NCBI RefSeq assembly: GCF_023515955.1
Contig: NZ_CP097322.1
Coordinates: 1-64,000, forward strand
From: Streptomyces sp. RerS4
GTDB lineage: Bacteria > Actinomycetota > Actinomycetes > Streptomycetales > Streptomycetaceae
DNA length: 64,000 nucleotides
Direction: 5' to 3'
The notes beneath the pieces were generated by a model. That model saw only the letters and a program-made list of their open reading frames with translations. It was not told the DNA's origin and did no database searches. Position numbers and translations under genes: made by a program. Of the stretch, positions 10,757 through 19,875 are shown one piece after another. Each line of letters begins with the position of its first letter. The stretch's first letter is position 1.

Positions 10757-12522
10757 GTCCCGCTCTCGGGCGCGGGAATCAACGGCCGGGCGTACCGCCC
10801 GGGGTCTGGCACGTCAGGTCCCGCTCTCGGGCGCGGGAATCAACGGTTCACCGACGGCAAGGAGACCTGGAGCCTCACGTCCCGCTCTCGGGCGCGGGAA
10901 TCAACGGCTGGAAGCGGCCGTCGAGAAGGCCTCCCGGGGGTCCCGCTCTCGGGCGCGGGAATCAACGGGTGTCGGCGGAGGCCGCGAAGGCGCTCGGTGT
11001 GTCCCGCCCTCGGGCGCGGGAATCAACGGCGCAGCGCGTCGGTGCGGAGGATGGGGACATCGTCCCGCCGTGGGGCGCGGGAATCGACGAGCCATCGCGC
11101 TCGCGATGCCGGGCATCCCGTCCCGACCTTGGGCGCGGGAATGAACGGGGCATGCCGTCGCCGCTGCGCGAGTATGCCAATCCCCGCCCTCGGGCGCGGG
11201 AATCAACGGATCGCCCAGGTCCAGGTAAATCGCCCGGCCTCGTCCCGCCCGCCAGGCGTGGGAATCAACGGCTGCCCAGGACCACAGCCGACCACTACTC
11301 GGCGTCCCGCCCTCGGGTGCAGGAATCAGTGGACGTCCACCTCGGGTGGCTTCTTCCTGAACCCGTCCCGCCCTCGGGCGCGGGAATCAACGGTACTTCG
11401 CCATGGGCGCTGGCATCCTCGGCGTGTCCCGCCAGTCGGCGCGGGAATCAGTGGCACATGACCGGCGAGACGGCGATGTGAAGTCTGTCCATCCCCGGGC
11501 GCGGGAATCATCGGGACCGCCCGTTCATCCGAGCGGAGATGGAAGGGCCTGGCCTCAGCCGCGGGAATCAGCGACGGTTGGTCTATCGATCGCAGGCCGA
11601 GTTCCGGTCCCGCCCTCGGGAGCGGGAATCAACGGCCCTTGGCTTCGGCGATCTCGCGCAGCTCGTCGTCCCGCCCTCGCGCGCGGTAATCAACGGAGCC
11701 TGCCGTACAACCTCGCCGTCCCGCTCTCGGGCGCGGGAATCGACGGATCCACCCGGAGTTGCAGGCCAAGGTGGTGAGGTCCCGCCCTCGGGAGCGGGAA
11801 TCAACGGACCTACAGCGCGTTGGCTGGCGAGTTCAAGGAGTCCCGCCCTCGGCGCGGGAATCAACGGGAGTACGCGGACCACGAGTACGCACCCCCGACG
11901 TCCCGCCCTCGGACGTGGGAATATCAACGGCTCTTGAGTACGGCGGCCTTGTCGGTGGTCGGGTCCCGCCCTGGGGCGCGGGAATCAACGCCCTTCGGGC
12001 AAGCCCTCATGTGGAGAGTTCACGTCCCGCCCTGGGGCGCGGGAATCAACGGCTGCTCTCCCGGATCGCCGGCGGGTGCGCGCGGTCCCGCCCTCGGGCG
12101 CGGGAATCAAGGGGCCATCGCGCTCGCGATGGACATGGGCATCCCGCCCCATCCTGGGCGCGGGAAATCGGCCGGTCGACCTCATCACCGCCGGTCTTTG
12201 AAAGTCCCGCCCTCGGGGAGGGAATCAGACCCTGCGGCACTTCTGCAACACCTCCCGCCCTCGGGCGTGGGAATCAACGGATGGGTACGGGCACCAACAT
12301 TCAGGACCGGGCGTCCCACCCTTGGACGTGGCAATCAACGGAGCTCGTCCGAGCTGAACACGCCCAGGCTCCGGTCCCGCCCTCGGGTGTGGGAATCAAC
12401 GGGCCTTGTCGCACTTACCGTCGAAGTCTGCCCGTCCCGCCCTCAGGCGCGAGAATCGACGCAGGAGAAGGTCTTCGCGGACTGCCGGGCTGAGTCCTGC
12501 CCTCGGACGCGAAAATGAACGG
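10757..12522 (+). CRISPR. CRISPR array 2 (type I-E, ~30 repeats, decaying)
   Basis: About thirty 29-base repeats recur mostly every 61 bases. The first four are identical: GTCCCGCTCTCGGGCGCGG followed by GAATCAACGG. From the fifth on they read CCGCCCTC, and from about 11062 they gather substitutions, small indels and shortened spacers (the spacer before 11718 is clearly short). The last units near 12433 and 12494 are badly degraded. The handle left by Cas6e would be AUCAACGG, one base different from array 1. Two spacers, after 11090 and after 12113, share the 18-base run GCCATCGCGCTCGCGATG. The array ends 19 bases from the next gene. Confidence 0.95.
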
Positions 12523-12541
12523 ATGATCGCGCGGGGCGGGG

Positions 12542-13147
12542 TCAGCCGTGATAGTCCCAGTTCCCGAAGCGTGCCAGGAGGGCGCGGGAGCCGTCGACGT
12601 TCAAGCCCAGGGCGGTGGCAACCTGTTTTGGGTCCAGCTTTCGTGCATCGTGGGCGGGCTGGTACGCGGTGCGCCCGGCGATGAGTTCCATGGATCGGGC
12701 GGCTTTTAGGGCGGCGATCGGTGTGTCGTGGCCGAGTCGCTCGATCGCTTCCGCGACATCTTGGAGCAGGGTCTCCAGTTCCGCCGGCAGGGGGACGGTG
12801 GTGGCCTCGACGGCCATGATGTGCCGGTCCCAGTCGTCCTGACTCGCAGCGGCGGCATCCCAGCCGTACTCGTGCAGGGGCAGGTCCCCGGCCGTCGACC
12901 GGTCCACGATTCGGGGCTCGCCCCGCCAGCCGCACGAGCACTCCCCGTGGAGGGCATGGGCCTGCGGGCGCCGCGGGTAGGTACCACCGTCGTAGACGGA
13001 CCAATGCCTCACCTCCCAGCCGAAGGCGCAGGAGTTCGAGTCGAAGTACACCGGCTTGGGACTGCTTCCGTCCTCCAGGAGCGTCCCGACCCGGCCCACA
13101 TGCGACTCGCCGTACTCGTCAGACGTCCAGACCTCGTCCTTGTCCAC
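12542..13147 (-). CDS. Hypothetical protein with CxCGWRG motif
   Basis: The 201-residue product is not a family I can name. Its N-terminal half has many charged and aromatic residues (VDKDEVWTSDEYGES). A CSCGWRG motif in the middle could be half of a metal-binding site. The C-terminal part is a helix-rich segment ending NVDGSRALLARFGNWDYHG, somewhat like a DNA-binding helix-turn-helix region. The GTG at 13147 is chosen because GGGAGG lies five bases upstream; the frame stays open to 13258. It runs towards the distal end of array 2 and has no clear partner. Confidence 0.55.
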   Translation of the reverse strand: MDKDEVWTSDEYGESHVGRVGTLLEDGSSPKPVYFDSNSCAFGWEVRHWSVYDGGTYPRRPQAHALHGECSCGWRGEPRIVDRSTAGDLPLHEYGWDAAAASQDDWDRHIMAVEATTVPLPAELETLLQDVAEAIERLGHDTPIAALKAARSMELIAGRTAYQPAHDARKLDPKQVATALGLNVDGSRALLARFGNWDYHG

Positions 13148-13429
13148 CAGCACCTCCCACACCCACCACAGATGGAACCCCCGCCTTGAGTCCAACGATT
13201 GCGCACCAGAGGGGACGCTGCGGGGGAATCCGCCGAAACAGCCTCCTTGCGCCGGCATTTCTGCTGGGGTCTCTGAGTGCCGCTGTCCGGTGGACTGGCG
13301 GAGCCGTGGCTGCCGGGGGAAACGGCCTTCGGTCAGTACGAAGGGGTTGTCGCGGTGGTCATCGGTCCTCCGCTGGTCAGAGGAGGTGGTGACGAAACGC
13401 CGACCCGCGCGCGGAGTTCGCCCGGGTGG

Positions 13430-14122
13430 TCAGATGTGGCGGGGTTCGATGACCACCTCGGGCGAGGACGTCCGCACGACGCTGCCAGTGGGGACGATGC
13501 TGCTGCCCATGCAGACGCTGGCCGCGATGGTCGAGTGTCGGCCCACGGCGATGCCGGGGCCGAGGGTGATCATGCTGCCGGTCTGGACGTGGTCCCCGAT
13601 CAGACCCCCGAACTGGGAGGTCGTGCACCGGTAGGGCGGTTCGTCGCCGGTGCCGCGAAGGACGATCTCCTTGACGGGTACGCGCATGTCGTAGTTCCAC
13701 AGGCTGATGGCCGCGATGACGAGGTTCGCGGACAGGTGGGCGTCGGATCCGATGATGGAGTGGCCGATGCCGACCTGGTGGCCGAGGACGGTGTTCTCCC
13801 CAATGAAGGAGTGGGTGACCTCGCATCCGAAGCCGACGGAGACGCCGGCGGCCAGGACGGAACGCTTGCGGACGGTCGAGAACTCGTGGACGCGGACGCC
13901 GGGGCCGATGATGACGTCTTCGCCGATGATCGCGGTGGGGTGGATCCGGGCGGTGGGGTGGATTCGCTCAGGCGTCGTCTGGAGGGCGTCGTCGTGGAGG
14001 CTGTTCCAGCGGGTGAGGAAGTCGGACAGCTCGAACTCGCTGATCTTCGCGTAGCCGGTGGCGTCCAGGCCGGATGCTGCGGGGCTGCGGACGTAGTCAC
14101 CGATAGGGATGGACTCGGGCAC
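13430..14122 (-). CDS. Left-handed beta-helix acyltransferase-like protein
   Basis: The 230-residue product has a run of hexapeptide repeats (IHPTARIHPTAIIGEDVIIGPGVRV and later units) from about residue 55 onwards. This is the mark of left-handed beta-helix sugar O- or N-acyltransferases and related nucleotidyl enzymes. The acceptor cannot be told from sequence. The GTG at 14122 has AGGAG at a good distance. It lies 34 bases behind the epimerase gene on the same strand and is probably co-transcribed, which fits a role in modifying a nucleotide sugar or glycoconjugate. Confidence 0.7.
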   Translation of the reverse strand: MPESIPIGDYVRSPAASGLDATGYAKISEFELSDFLTRWNSLHDDALQTTPERIHPTARIHPTAIIGEDVIIGPGVRVHEFSTVRKRSVLAAGVSVGFGCEVTHSFIGENTVLGHQVGIGHSIIGSDAHLSANLVIAAISLWNYDMRVPVKEIVLRGTGDEPPYRCTTSQFGGLIGDHVQTGSMITLGPGIAVGRHSTIAASVCMGSSIVPTGSVVRTSSPEVVIEPRHI

Positions 14123-14156
14123 CTGGTTGCTCCTGGTCGTAGTCGGGGCGGGCGGT

Positions 14157-15209
14157 TTAGGCGGCTTCGGCGGCCTCACGGCGCAGGAAGTCGGGCAGGG
14201 CGGCGGGGGTGTTGTCGAGCCAGGCGACGTAGCGGGCAACGCCTTCGGCCACCGTGATCCGGGGCTCCCACTCCAGGGCGGCGGTCATGCGGGCTGTGCC
14301 GGCCGTTCCGCCGAGCGGGTCGCCCTCGGGCAGTGGCCGGTCCTGGAACTCGACGTCGGGGTAGTGGTTGCGGATGAGGTGGGCCACGTCGGCGATGGAG
14401 GTGGCTTGGCCGGTGCCGATGTTCAGGGTCTGCCGGTCGGCCCCGGGGGCGAGCATGGCGCGGATGGTGGCTTCGGCGATGTCTTCGACGTGGACGAAGT
14501 CGCGGACCTGTCGGCCGCCGCCGTTCAGGTGCAGGGGAAGGCCGAGCTTGGCGCGCATTGCCATCCAGGCGACCGCCCAGGAGTGCGAGCCCTGCTTGAC
14601 GGTCTGCGGTTCGCCGTAGACGGAGAAGTAGCGGACGCAGGTGTGGGAGACGTTGGCCTGGTCCATCACGAGCGCGGTCTGGACCTCAGCCCACGCCTTG
14701 GTGTTCGCGTAGACGGAGAGCGGGGCCAGGGGCTGATCCTCGTGCCAGGTCTGCACGTCGTGGCGCTTGGGGTCGCCGTTGCCGTAGACGGCCGCCGAGG
14801 AGACGAAGACGAACCGGCGGACGCGGGCGTTGCGGCGGTGGACGGCGTCCAGGAGGACCTGGGTGCCGGTGACGTTGGTCTGGATCGCGGCCATGGGGTT
14901 GCGGGTGCAGGCGGCCACGTCGGCGACGGCGGCGGCGTGGATCACGTAGTCGGCTTCCCGGACCACGTCGTCCATCAGGGTCGCGTCGGCGATGTCGCCG
15001 ACGATGGTGTCCCGGTCGGCGGTGTGGACGCCGAACAGCTCGGCGTAGACGGTGGCGGGGTAGGCGTCGAGCTTGCCTACGGCGATCACGCGGGCCCCGG
15101 CCGCACGGAGGCGGGCGGTGATGCGGGAGCCGACCAGGCCCCCGCCCCCGGTGACCACCACGGTGGAGCCTGCGAGGGCGGCGGACAGGTCGGCGTCGGT
15201 GAGCGGCAT
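14157..15209 (-). CDS. NAD-dependent sugar epimerase/dehydratase
   Basis: This 350-residue protein belongs to the extended short-chain dehydrogenase family. The NAD-binding motif VVTGGGGLVGSRI is near the N-terminus, and the catalytic YANTK (YxxxK) is in the middle, preceded by VFVSSAAVYG. Such enzymes epimerise or dehydrate nucleotide sugars. The ATG at 15209 begins MPLTDADLSAAL and puts the Rossmann motif at the normal distance; the frame is open further upstream, but that stretch has non-coding composition. It is divergent from the HTH/TPR regulator gene across a 245-base gap that should hold both promoters. Confidence 0.8.
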   Translation of the reverse strand: MPLTDADLSAALAGSTVVVTGGGGLVGSRITARLRAAGARVIAVGKLDAYPATVYAELFGVHTADRDTIVGDIADATLMDDVVREADYVIHAAAVADVAACTRNPMAAIQTNVTGTQVLLDAVHRRNARVRRFVFVSSAAVYGNGDPKRHDVQTWHEDQPLAPLSVYANTKAWAEVQTALVMDQANVSHTCVRYFSVYGEPQTVKQGSHSWAVAWMAMRAKLGLPLHLNGGGRQVRDFVHVEDIAEATIRAMLAPGADRQTLNIGTGQATSIADVAHLIRNHYPDVEFQDRPLPEGDPLGGTAGTARMTAALEWEPRITVAEGVARYVAWLDNTPAALPDFLRREAAEAA

Positions 15210-15454
15210 GGCGGTTCTCCTCGGACTCGGCGGGAGGGGGAAGGGTGGCGGGGAGGTTGCGACCGGGCCGGCTTGGGACCGCCTCCCCGCCACCCGGCAG
15301 GCACCGCCCGGGGCAGGGGTGGGCTCCGTCGAAAGGAGCGGTCGAACGGCCCCGGGCGGTGTACTGAACAGTGAACTCGCCTGGGCCGAAGGTGAGTACG
15401 GTGGGGAAGGCAGGAACCCGTTCAACCCATTCAAGATCGAGTGCGAGGGGGACG

Positions 15455-16810
15455 ATGTTGGCAGGGGACCGGGCGCCGAACAGCGCGTTGGCGGATGTGA
15501 TCGCCGAGTCAGGGGCCACGTACTACGCGCTGGCCAGGGAGATCCGTTCTGTGGCGGCCGAGGCCGGCCGGCGGTTGAGTACGGGGCCGTCGGCCGTCGC
15601 CTACTGGGTGGCCGGGGGGACACCGGCGGGCGAAACGCCGTTCTACATCGCCGAGGCCCTGACGAGACGGACTAAGCGGCGGGTGACGGTCGCCGAGATC
15701 GGTCTAGGCTGCGAAGCCGGCGGGGCCATGGAAGCCGATCCACTGGCCGTCATCGCCGATCTCGGGAGATCCGTCATGCAACGTCGCCGCGACTTTCTCG
15801 GCGCCGCGTTCACCGCCGCGGCGGTCGGGCTGCCGCTGACCTACGACCACGAAGCGGTCGCCGCGACGTTCCGGGCGGCCGAGACCGGCGGCAGCGTCGG
15901 CGCGACGGAGGTGACGACGGTCCAGCAGCTGACCGAGACGTTCCGCAGCGCGGACGAACGGCTGGGCGGCGGTCACGGATTGACCACCGTCACCGCCTAT
16001 CTGACCGACACCGTCGCTCCGATGCTCACCGCCCGGTTCTCCTCCGCGGCGCTGCGCTGCGAGGCGTTCGGGGCGGCGGCCCAGCTGGCTTGTCTGGTCG
16101 GCTGGAAGCATCACGACCTCGGCCGGGAGGGCGCCGCCCAGCGGTATTACCTGTTGGGCTACCAGCTCGCGTGTGAGGCCGACCCGAACGGCCATGCCGC
16201 GTGGATGATGCGGGCCCTGACCCATCAGGCCCTCGACCTGGGCCACCCCGCTTTGTGCCCTGAACTCGCGGAAGCGGCGCTGGGCAGGGCGGCTGGGAAG
16301 GTCGACCGACAGACCGAGGCCCTGCTCCTGGTGACGTGCGCCCGCGCGTACGGGGCCGACGGACAGAGGGTCAGGGCGGCGCGGGCGCTTGTGGCGGCCG
16401 AGGACGCGGTCACGGACACCCGTGACGAGGTTCCCGCCTACTCCGCGGCGTCGGGGCCGGTGGCGGCCACGGTCGCCTCGCACATGGGCAAGACCCTGAC
16501 CGCGATGAAGGATCACGCGGCGGCCGAACGGCACTACCGGCGGGCCCTCGCGGGACGCACCCCCGGCACCTACCAGCTCAAACACGGGCTGACCATGGCC
16601 AACCTGGGGCGATCGGCGGCCGGGCAGCACCGGTACGAAGAAGCGGTGGGCCTGTGGGCCCGATCGTTGGACTTCATGGGCGGCGTCGTCTCCGACCGCA
16701 ACAGGCAGGCGGTCCGGGAGATCCAGGCGGCGGCGGTCCGCTACCGTCGGCGCGGAGTGAGCGGCGCGTCGAGCCTGAGCCAGCGCGCCACCGAACTGCT
16801 CGCCAATTAG
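15455..16810 (+). CDS. HTH/TPR regulatory protein
   Basis: The 451-residue product has an N-terminal helix-turn-helix-like region (ALADVIAESGATYYALAREI). A long helical part with TPR-like repeats follows, for example HAAAERHYRRALAGRTPGTYQ and HRYEEAVGLWARSLDF. Proteins with this plan are common single regulators in Streptomyces. The ATG at 15455 is chosen because GAGGGG lies just upstream; translation may start earlier, at 15371, but that segment looks non-coding. It stands divergent to the epimerase operon and 23 bases upstream of the glycosyltransferase, so it may control the surrounding sugar genes. Confidence 0.65.
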   Translation: MLAGDRAPNSALADVIAESGATYYALAREIRSVAAEAGRRLSTGPSAVAYWVAGGTPAGETPFYIAEALTRRTKRRVTVAEIGLGCEAGGAMEADPLAVIADLGRSVMQRRRDFLGAAFTAAAVGLPLTYDHEAVAATFRAAETGGSVGATEVTTVQQLTETFRSADERLGGGHGLTTVTAYLTDTVAPMLTARFSSAALRCEAFGAAAQLACLVGWKHHDLGREGAAQRYYLLGYQLACEADPNGHAAWMMRALTHQALDLGHPALCPELAEAALGRAAGKVDRQTEALLLVTCARAYGADGQRVRAARALVAAEDAVTDTRDEVPAYSAASGPVAATVASHMGKTLTAMKDHAAAERHYRRALAGRTPGTYQLKHGLTMANLGRSAAGQHRYEEAVGLWARSLDFMGGVVSDRNRQAVREIQAAAVRYRRRGVSGASSLSQRATELLAN

Positions 16811-16833
16811 GTGTGAAAGGAACGATCAACGGA

Positions 16834-17703
16834 ATGCCGAAGATCGGGGTTGTGGTCCTGACCATGGGCGACCGGCCCGCGGAGCTGGGGGCCCTGCTGG
16901 CCTCGGTGGCCGCCCAGGAAGGCGATCCGGCGACCGTCGTGGTCCTCGGCCAGGGCGTGAAGCTCCCGACGCTCCCGGACGGAGTGGACGGCGTGGAGCT
17001 GCCGGAGAACCTGGGTATCCCGGGCGGCCGGAACGCCGGGGTGGCCTGGCTGCGCGAGCGGGGCGGGGTGGACGTCGTCGTGGTCCTGGACGACGACGGC
17101 CTGTTGCCCCGCACTGACACCTTCCGGCTGGTCCGCGAAGCGTTCTCGGCCAGGCCCCGCCTGGGGGTCGCGGGCTTTCGGATCGCGGACGAGACCGGGG
17201 CAAGTCAGCGCCGGCACGTACCCCGTTTGGGTGGCAAGGATCCGCTGACGTCCGGGCCGGTGACCACCTTCCTCGGCGGCGGCCACGCCATCCGCATGAC
17301 CGTGATCGACCAGGTAGGCGACTTCCCCGCCCGGTTCTTCTACGCCCACGAGGAGACCGACTTCGCCTGGCGGGCCCTGGATGCCGGCTGGGAGATCGAC
17401 TACCGGGCGGACATGGTCCTCCAGCACCCCCGCACCGAGGCGTCCCGGCACGCGGTCTACTACCGCAACACCGGCCGCAACCGGGTCTGGCTGGCCAAGC
17501 GGCACCTGCCCGCCGTCCTGGTCCCCGTCTACCTCGCCACATGGGCCGCGTACACGATCGCCCAACGGCCCCCACTGTCCGGCCTGGCCGCCTGGTGGGC
17601 CGGCTTCTTCGAAGGCGTACGGGTGCCGTGCCCGCCGCGGCGGCCCATGCGATGGCGGACCGTGTGGTGGATGACCAGGCTGGGCCGACCACCGATCATC
17701 TGA
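16834..17703 (+). CDS. Family 2 glycosyltransferase
   Basis: The product has a GT-A fold signature. It starts IGVVVLTMGDRPAELGALLASV, shows ENLGIPGGRNAGVAWL, and carries the acidic metal-binding motif VVVLDDDGLL near residue 90. FFYAHEETDFAWRA in the second half is typical of rhamnosyl/galactofuranosyl-like GT2 enzymes. The C-terminus has a hydrophobic stretch that may sit at the membrane. ATG 16834 has AAGGA about 11 bases before it; GTG 16813 is an alternative. It follows the HTH/TPR gene closely. Donor and acceptor are unknown. Confidence 0.8.
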   Translation: MPKIGVVVLTMGDRPAELGALLASVAAQEGDPATVVVLGQGVKLPTLPDGVDGVELPENLGIPGGRNAGVAWLRERGGVDVVVVLDDDGLLPRTDTFRLVREAFSARPRLGVAGFRIADETGASQRRHVPRLGGKDPLTSGPVTTFLGGGHAIRMTVIDQVGDFPARFFYAHEETDFAWRALDAGWEIDYRADMVLQHPRTEASRHAVYYRNTGRNRVWLAKRHLPAVLVPVYLATWAAYTIAQRPPLSGLAAWWAGFFEGVRVPCPPRRPMRWRTVWWMTRLGRPPII

Positions 17704-17741
17704 CCACCACCTACGGCTGCGCCACGTGCTTTCGACGGCCG

Positions 17742-17762
17742 CCCCCCTCGTGGGGGGGGGGG
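17742..17762 (+). terminator. C6/G hairpin after glycosyltransferase
   Basis: Six C residues, the loop TCGT and a run of eleven G residues form a strong short hairpin 38 bases after the glycosyltransferase stop. There is no T-tract, as is usual in Streptomyces terminators. The G11 run is also a likely place for sequencing error. Confidence 0.5.
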
Positions 17763-17926
17763 CTACGATCTTGCGCTTCGAGGACAGGCCCGCCGGGCTC
17801 GACGTGGCTCCGGTGTTGGTGAACGACGACCGGGGCCTGGTCCTGGTGGATCGTGAGCTCCTCGCCTACCCCACCAGGGGCTGAGTGCCGGACAGCATCC
17901 TTTACTTGCCGAAGTGACCCGGTGCC
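17763..17926 (+). other. Gene remnant or non-coding gap
   Basis: After the hairpin, one frame reads LRFEDRPAGLDVAPVLVNDD and continues to a stop at 17883. It resembles the tail of some larger protein but has no start signal. I treat it as a possible remnant. The rest of the gap before the radical SAM stop codon holds nothing I recognise. Confidence 0.3.
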
Positions 17927-19123
17927 TCACGTCCGTGGGGTGACCGGTACTCCGCGGCTCATGGCGTCGAAGTCGAGGATGGGGTGGGCGGCGATGTCGT
18001 GGACCTCGTCGGTCAGGAGGTTGCCGATGAGGAACTCTTCCTCGGGGCCGGATCCGAAGGTGACGACCTGGCCGCTGCTCTGGATCATCCAGTTCAGGAA
18101 TTCGCGGTGGGAGGTCTCGGCGAGGATGATCTCCCTGTCAGGGTGGCGGTCGCGGATCTGGCTGAGCTCGTCCTTGATCGCGTCGGTGTCGATGGCCATG
18201 GTCTGGGTGAGGGCCTTGGGTGCGCGTCGGCCCCACCACTGGAAGATCACCCACTGACGGACGCTCGGGTGGCTGAGCACGGTGTCGGCGATCGCCGCCA
18301 GGTCGGTGATGTTGGCCTGGGATGCGACCGTGTGGACGCGAACCTTGTGGAAGCCGGCGTCGTCGCACATCTGGAGCGACTGCCTGAAGCGTGTGGGCAG
18401 GTCGCGGTCTCGGCTGTGCCGGAACGCCCTTTGGACGGCGGGGGTGGTGCCGTCCAAAGGCAGGCGCAGCGAGGACAGGAGGGCGAGGCGCTGGAGTTTG
18501 TCGGGGGTCAGGGTGTAGCCGGTGGTGTCCAGAGCGACTCGGATGCCCGCGGTGGTGGCGTGGTCGACGATGTCGAAGATCGGGGGCCACAGCAGAGGGT
18601 CGCCGCCGGCGAGGACGAGGTCGGTGGTTCCGTGGTCGGCGAGCTTGTCGACGATCGTGAGTGCCTGTTCGTAGGTGATCTGGTCGGTGACGAACGGGTT
18701 GTAGCAGCCGGTGCAGCTCATGGGGCACTTGTTGTTGATCGACCAGTTCACGCGGGTGACCGTGCGGCCGGCGCTGGGGCGGGTGGAGGCCCGTGCGGTG
18801 ATCCCGGCGATCAGTTCGAGGAGGCGGCGGCCGCCAGGGATCGTGGTGGCGTCGAGCAGTGCGGCCGCCCGGGTGACGGTCGCGAGGTCGGCGTTGTTCT
18901 GCAACAGCACGAAGGCGAGCATGTAGCGCAGGTTCTCGTCGTCCGGGGCTCTGTTCGCGGCGTCCTGGAGGCGCTGGGCGAGGGCGGTGAAGTAGGCGGT
19001 GTTGAAGTTCGCGGGCTCCAGGCGCCTTTGGAAGAGGTCGGGGAGGCTGCCGCGCTCGGTCGTGCGGTCGTAGCCGGGCCGCAGGGGGTGGGGCGGCATC
19101 AGTTCGAGATGGGTGTGTGCCAT
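17927..19123 (-). CDS. Radical SAM enzyme
   Basis: The 398-residue protein carries the 4Fe-4S motif CPMSCTGC (CxxxCxxC) at about residue 134, preceded by NWSINNK. The SAM-binding features LVLAGGDPLLWP and VALDTTGYTL follow. The first about 120 residues are an alpha-helical extension not seen in minimal radical SAM enzymes. The C-terminus ends in a segment with FLNWMIQSSGQVVTFGSGPEEEFLIGN. The reaction is unknown. It is the last gene of a minus-strand series galE, dehydrogenase, nucleotidyltransferase, radical SAM, and lies 14 bases behind the nucleotidyltransferase. Confidence 0.8.
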   Translation of the reverse strand: MAHTHLELMPPHPLRPGYDRTTERGSLPDLFQRRLEPANFNTAYFTALAQRLQDAANRAPDDENLRYMLAFVLLQNNADLATVTRAAALLDATTIPGGRRLLELIAGITARASTRPSAGRTVTRVNWSINNKCPMSCTGCYNPFVTDQITYEQALTIVDKLADHGTTDLVLAGGDPLLWPPIFDIVDHATTAGIRVALDTTGYTLTPDKLQRLALLSSLRLPLDGTTPAVQRAFRHSRDRDLPTRFRQSLQMCDDAGFHKVRVHTVASQANITDLAAIADTVLSHPSVRQWVIFQWWGRRAPKALTQTMAIDTDAIKDELSQIRDRHPDREIILAETSHREFLNWMIQSSGQVVTFGSGPEEEFLIGNLLTDEVHDIAAHPILDFDAMSRGVPVTPRT

Positions 19124-19137
19124 GGTCGGGCTCCTGC

Positions 19138-19875
19138 TCAGTTGGGGAGGGCGGGGGTGGCCGCCATGGCGGAGTCGGCGAACGCCAGGCCCTGGTTCTC
19201 CCGGAAGACAAGGTCGCGGACCGTGGTGAACACGGCGGTGTCCGTCGGGCTGGCGAGGAACGTCCGCGAGGACGGCAGCGGTGTCAGCCCGTACAGGTCA
19301 CGGATCGCGGCGAGGGTGCGGGGAAGGTCGCGCAGCGGGTCGGTCGCGGTGGTGATCCTCAGGTGGTCGAGCAGGTGGTCGGCGGCGGCGCGGGCCTTGA
19401 CCAGGTTGGTGACGGGGTCCTCGTGGGTGGCTTTGGCCAGGTAATAGGTGACCGGCTGGAAGAGCCAGGGCAGGCTGGGGTCACCGAACGGATTCGCCTG
19501 ATCGGCCGCCGGGGTTGTGGTGCCTTCGAGTCCGAGCGGGTCGATCAGCCACGGGCGGGCGGCCATGCTGGTGAGGTAGCGCGCGAGGGGCGCTTTGCGG
19601 CGGGTGGCGTCCAGGGTGATCGCGGCGGTGGCCGTGATCGCGAACCGGTCCGCGACGTCCTGAAGGACAGGTGCCAGCTGTCGGCGGGCGCTCGCGACGT
19701 CGTCGGCACCGGCGATGACCGGGATGAGGTCGAGGTCGGAGATGATCGTCCCGTCGGGCCGGGTGCGGAAGTCGCCGCGCGCGAGGGAGCCGGACAGGGC
19801 GATGGACATGCCCGTGGTCGCGGCGAGGAGGGTCCGCAGGTGGCGCAGGAGGTCGGGGATCTCGCTCTGCTTCAC
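19138..19875 (-). CDS. Nucleotidyltransferase-fold protein
   Basis: The 245-residue protein shows the polymerase-beta-type nucleotidyltransferase signature: GSLARGDF, then SDLDLIPV with the two metal-binding aspartates, near residues 27-50. A helical C-terminal half (ADHLLDHLRIT, LAAIRDLYG) follows. Such proteins transfer nucleotides to proteins, RNAs or small molecules; the substrate here is unknown. GTG 19875 overlaps the stop of the upstream dehydrogenase (GTGA). Its place between a dehydrogenase and a radical SAM enzyme suggests a role in one pathway with them. Confidence 0.72.
   Translation of the reverse strand: MKQSEIPDLLRHLRTLLAATTGMSIALSGSLARGDFRTRPDGTIISDLDLIPVIAGADDVASARRQLAPVLQDVADRFAITATAAITLDATRRKAPLARYLTSMAARPWLIDPLGLEGTTTPAADQANPFGDPSLPWLFQPVTYYLAKATHEDPVTNLVKARAAADHLLDHLRITTATDPLRDLPRTLAAIRDLYGLTPLPSSRTFLASPTDTAVFTTVRDLVFRENQGLAFADSAMAATPALPN

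Noticed and set aside
17927..19123. Prokaryotic viperin
   Set aside because: It has a radical SAM motif, but the surrounding residues do not match viperin and the neighbours are sugar genes.
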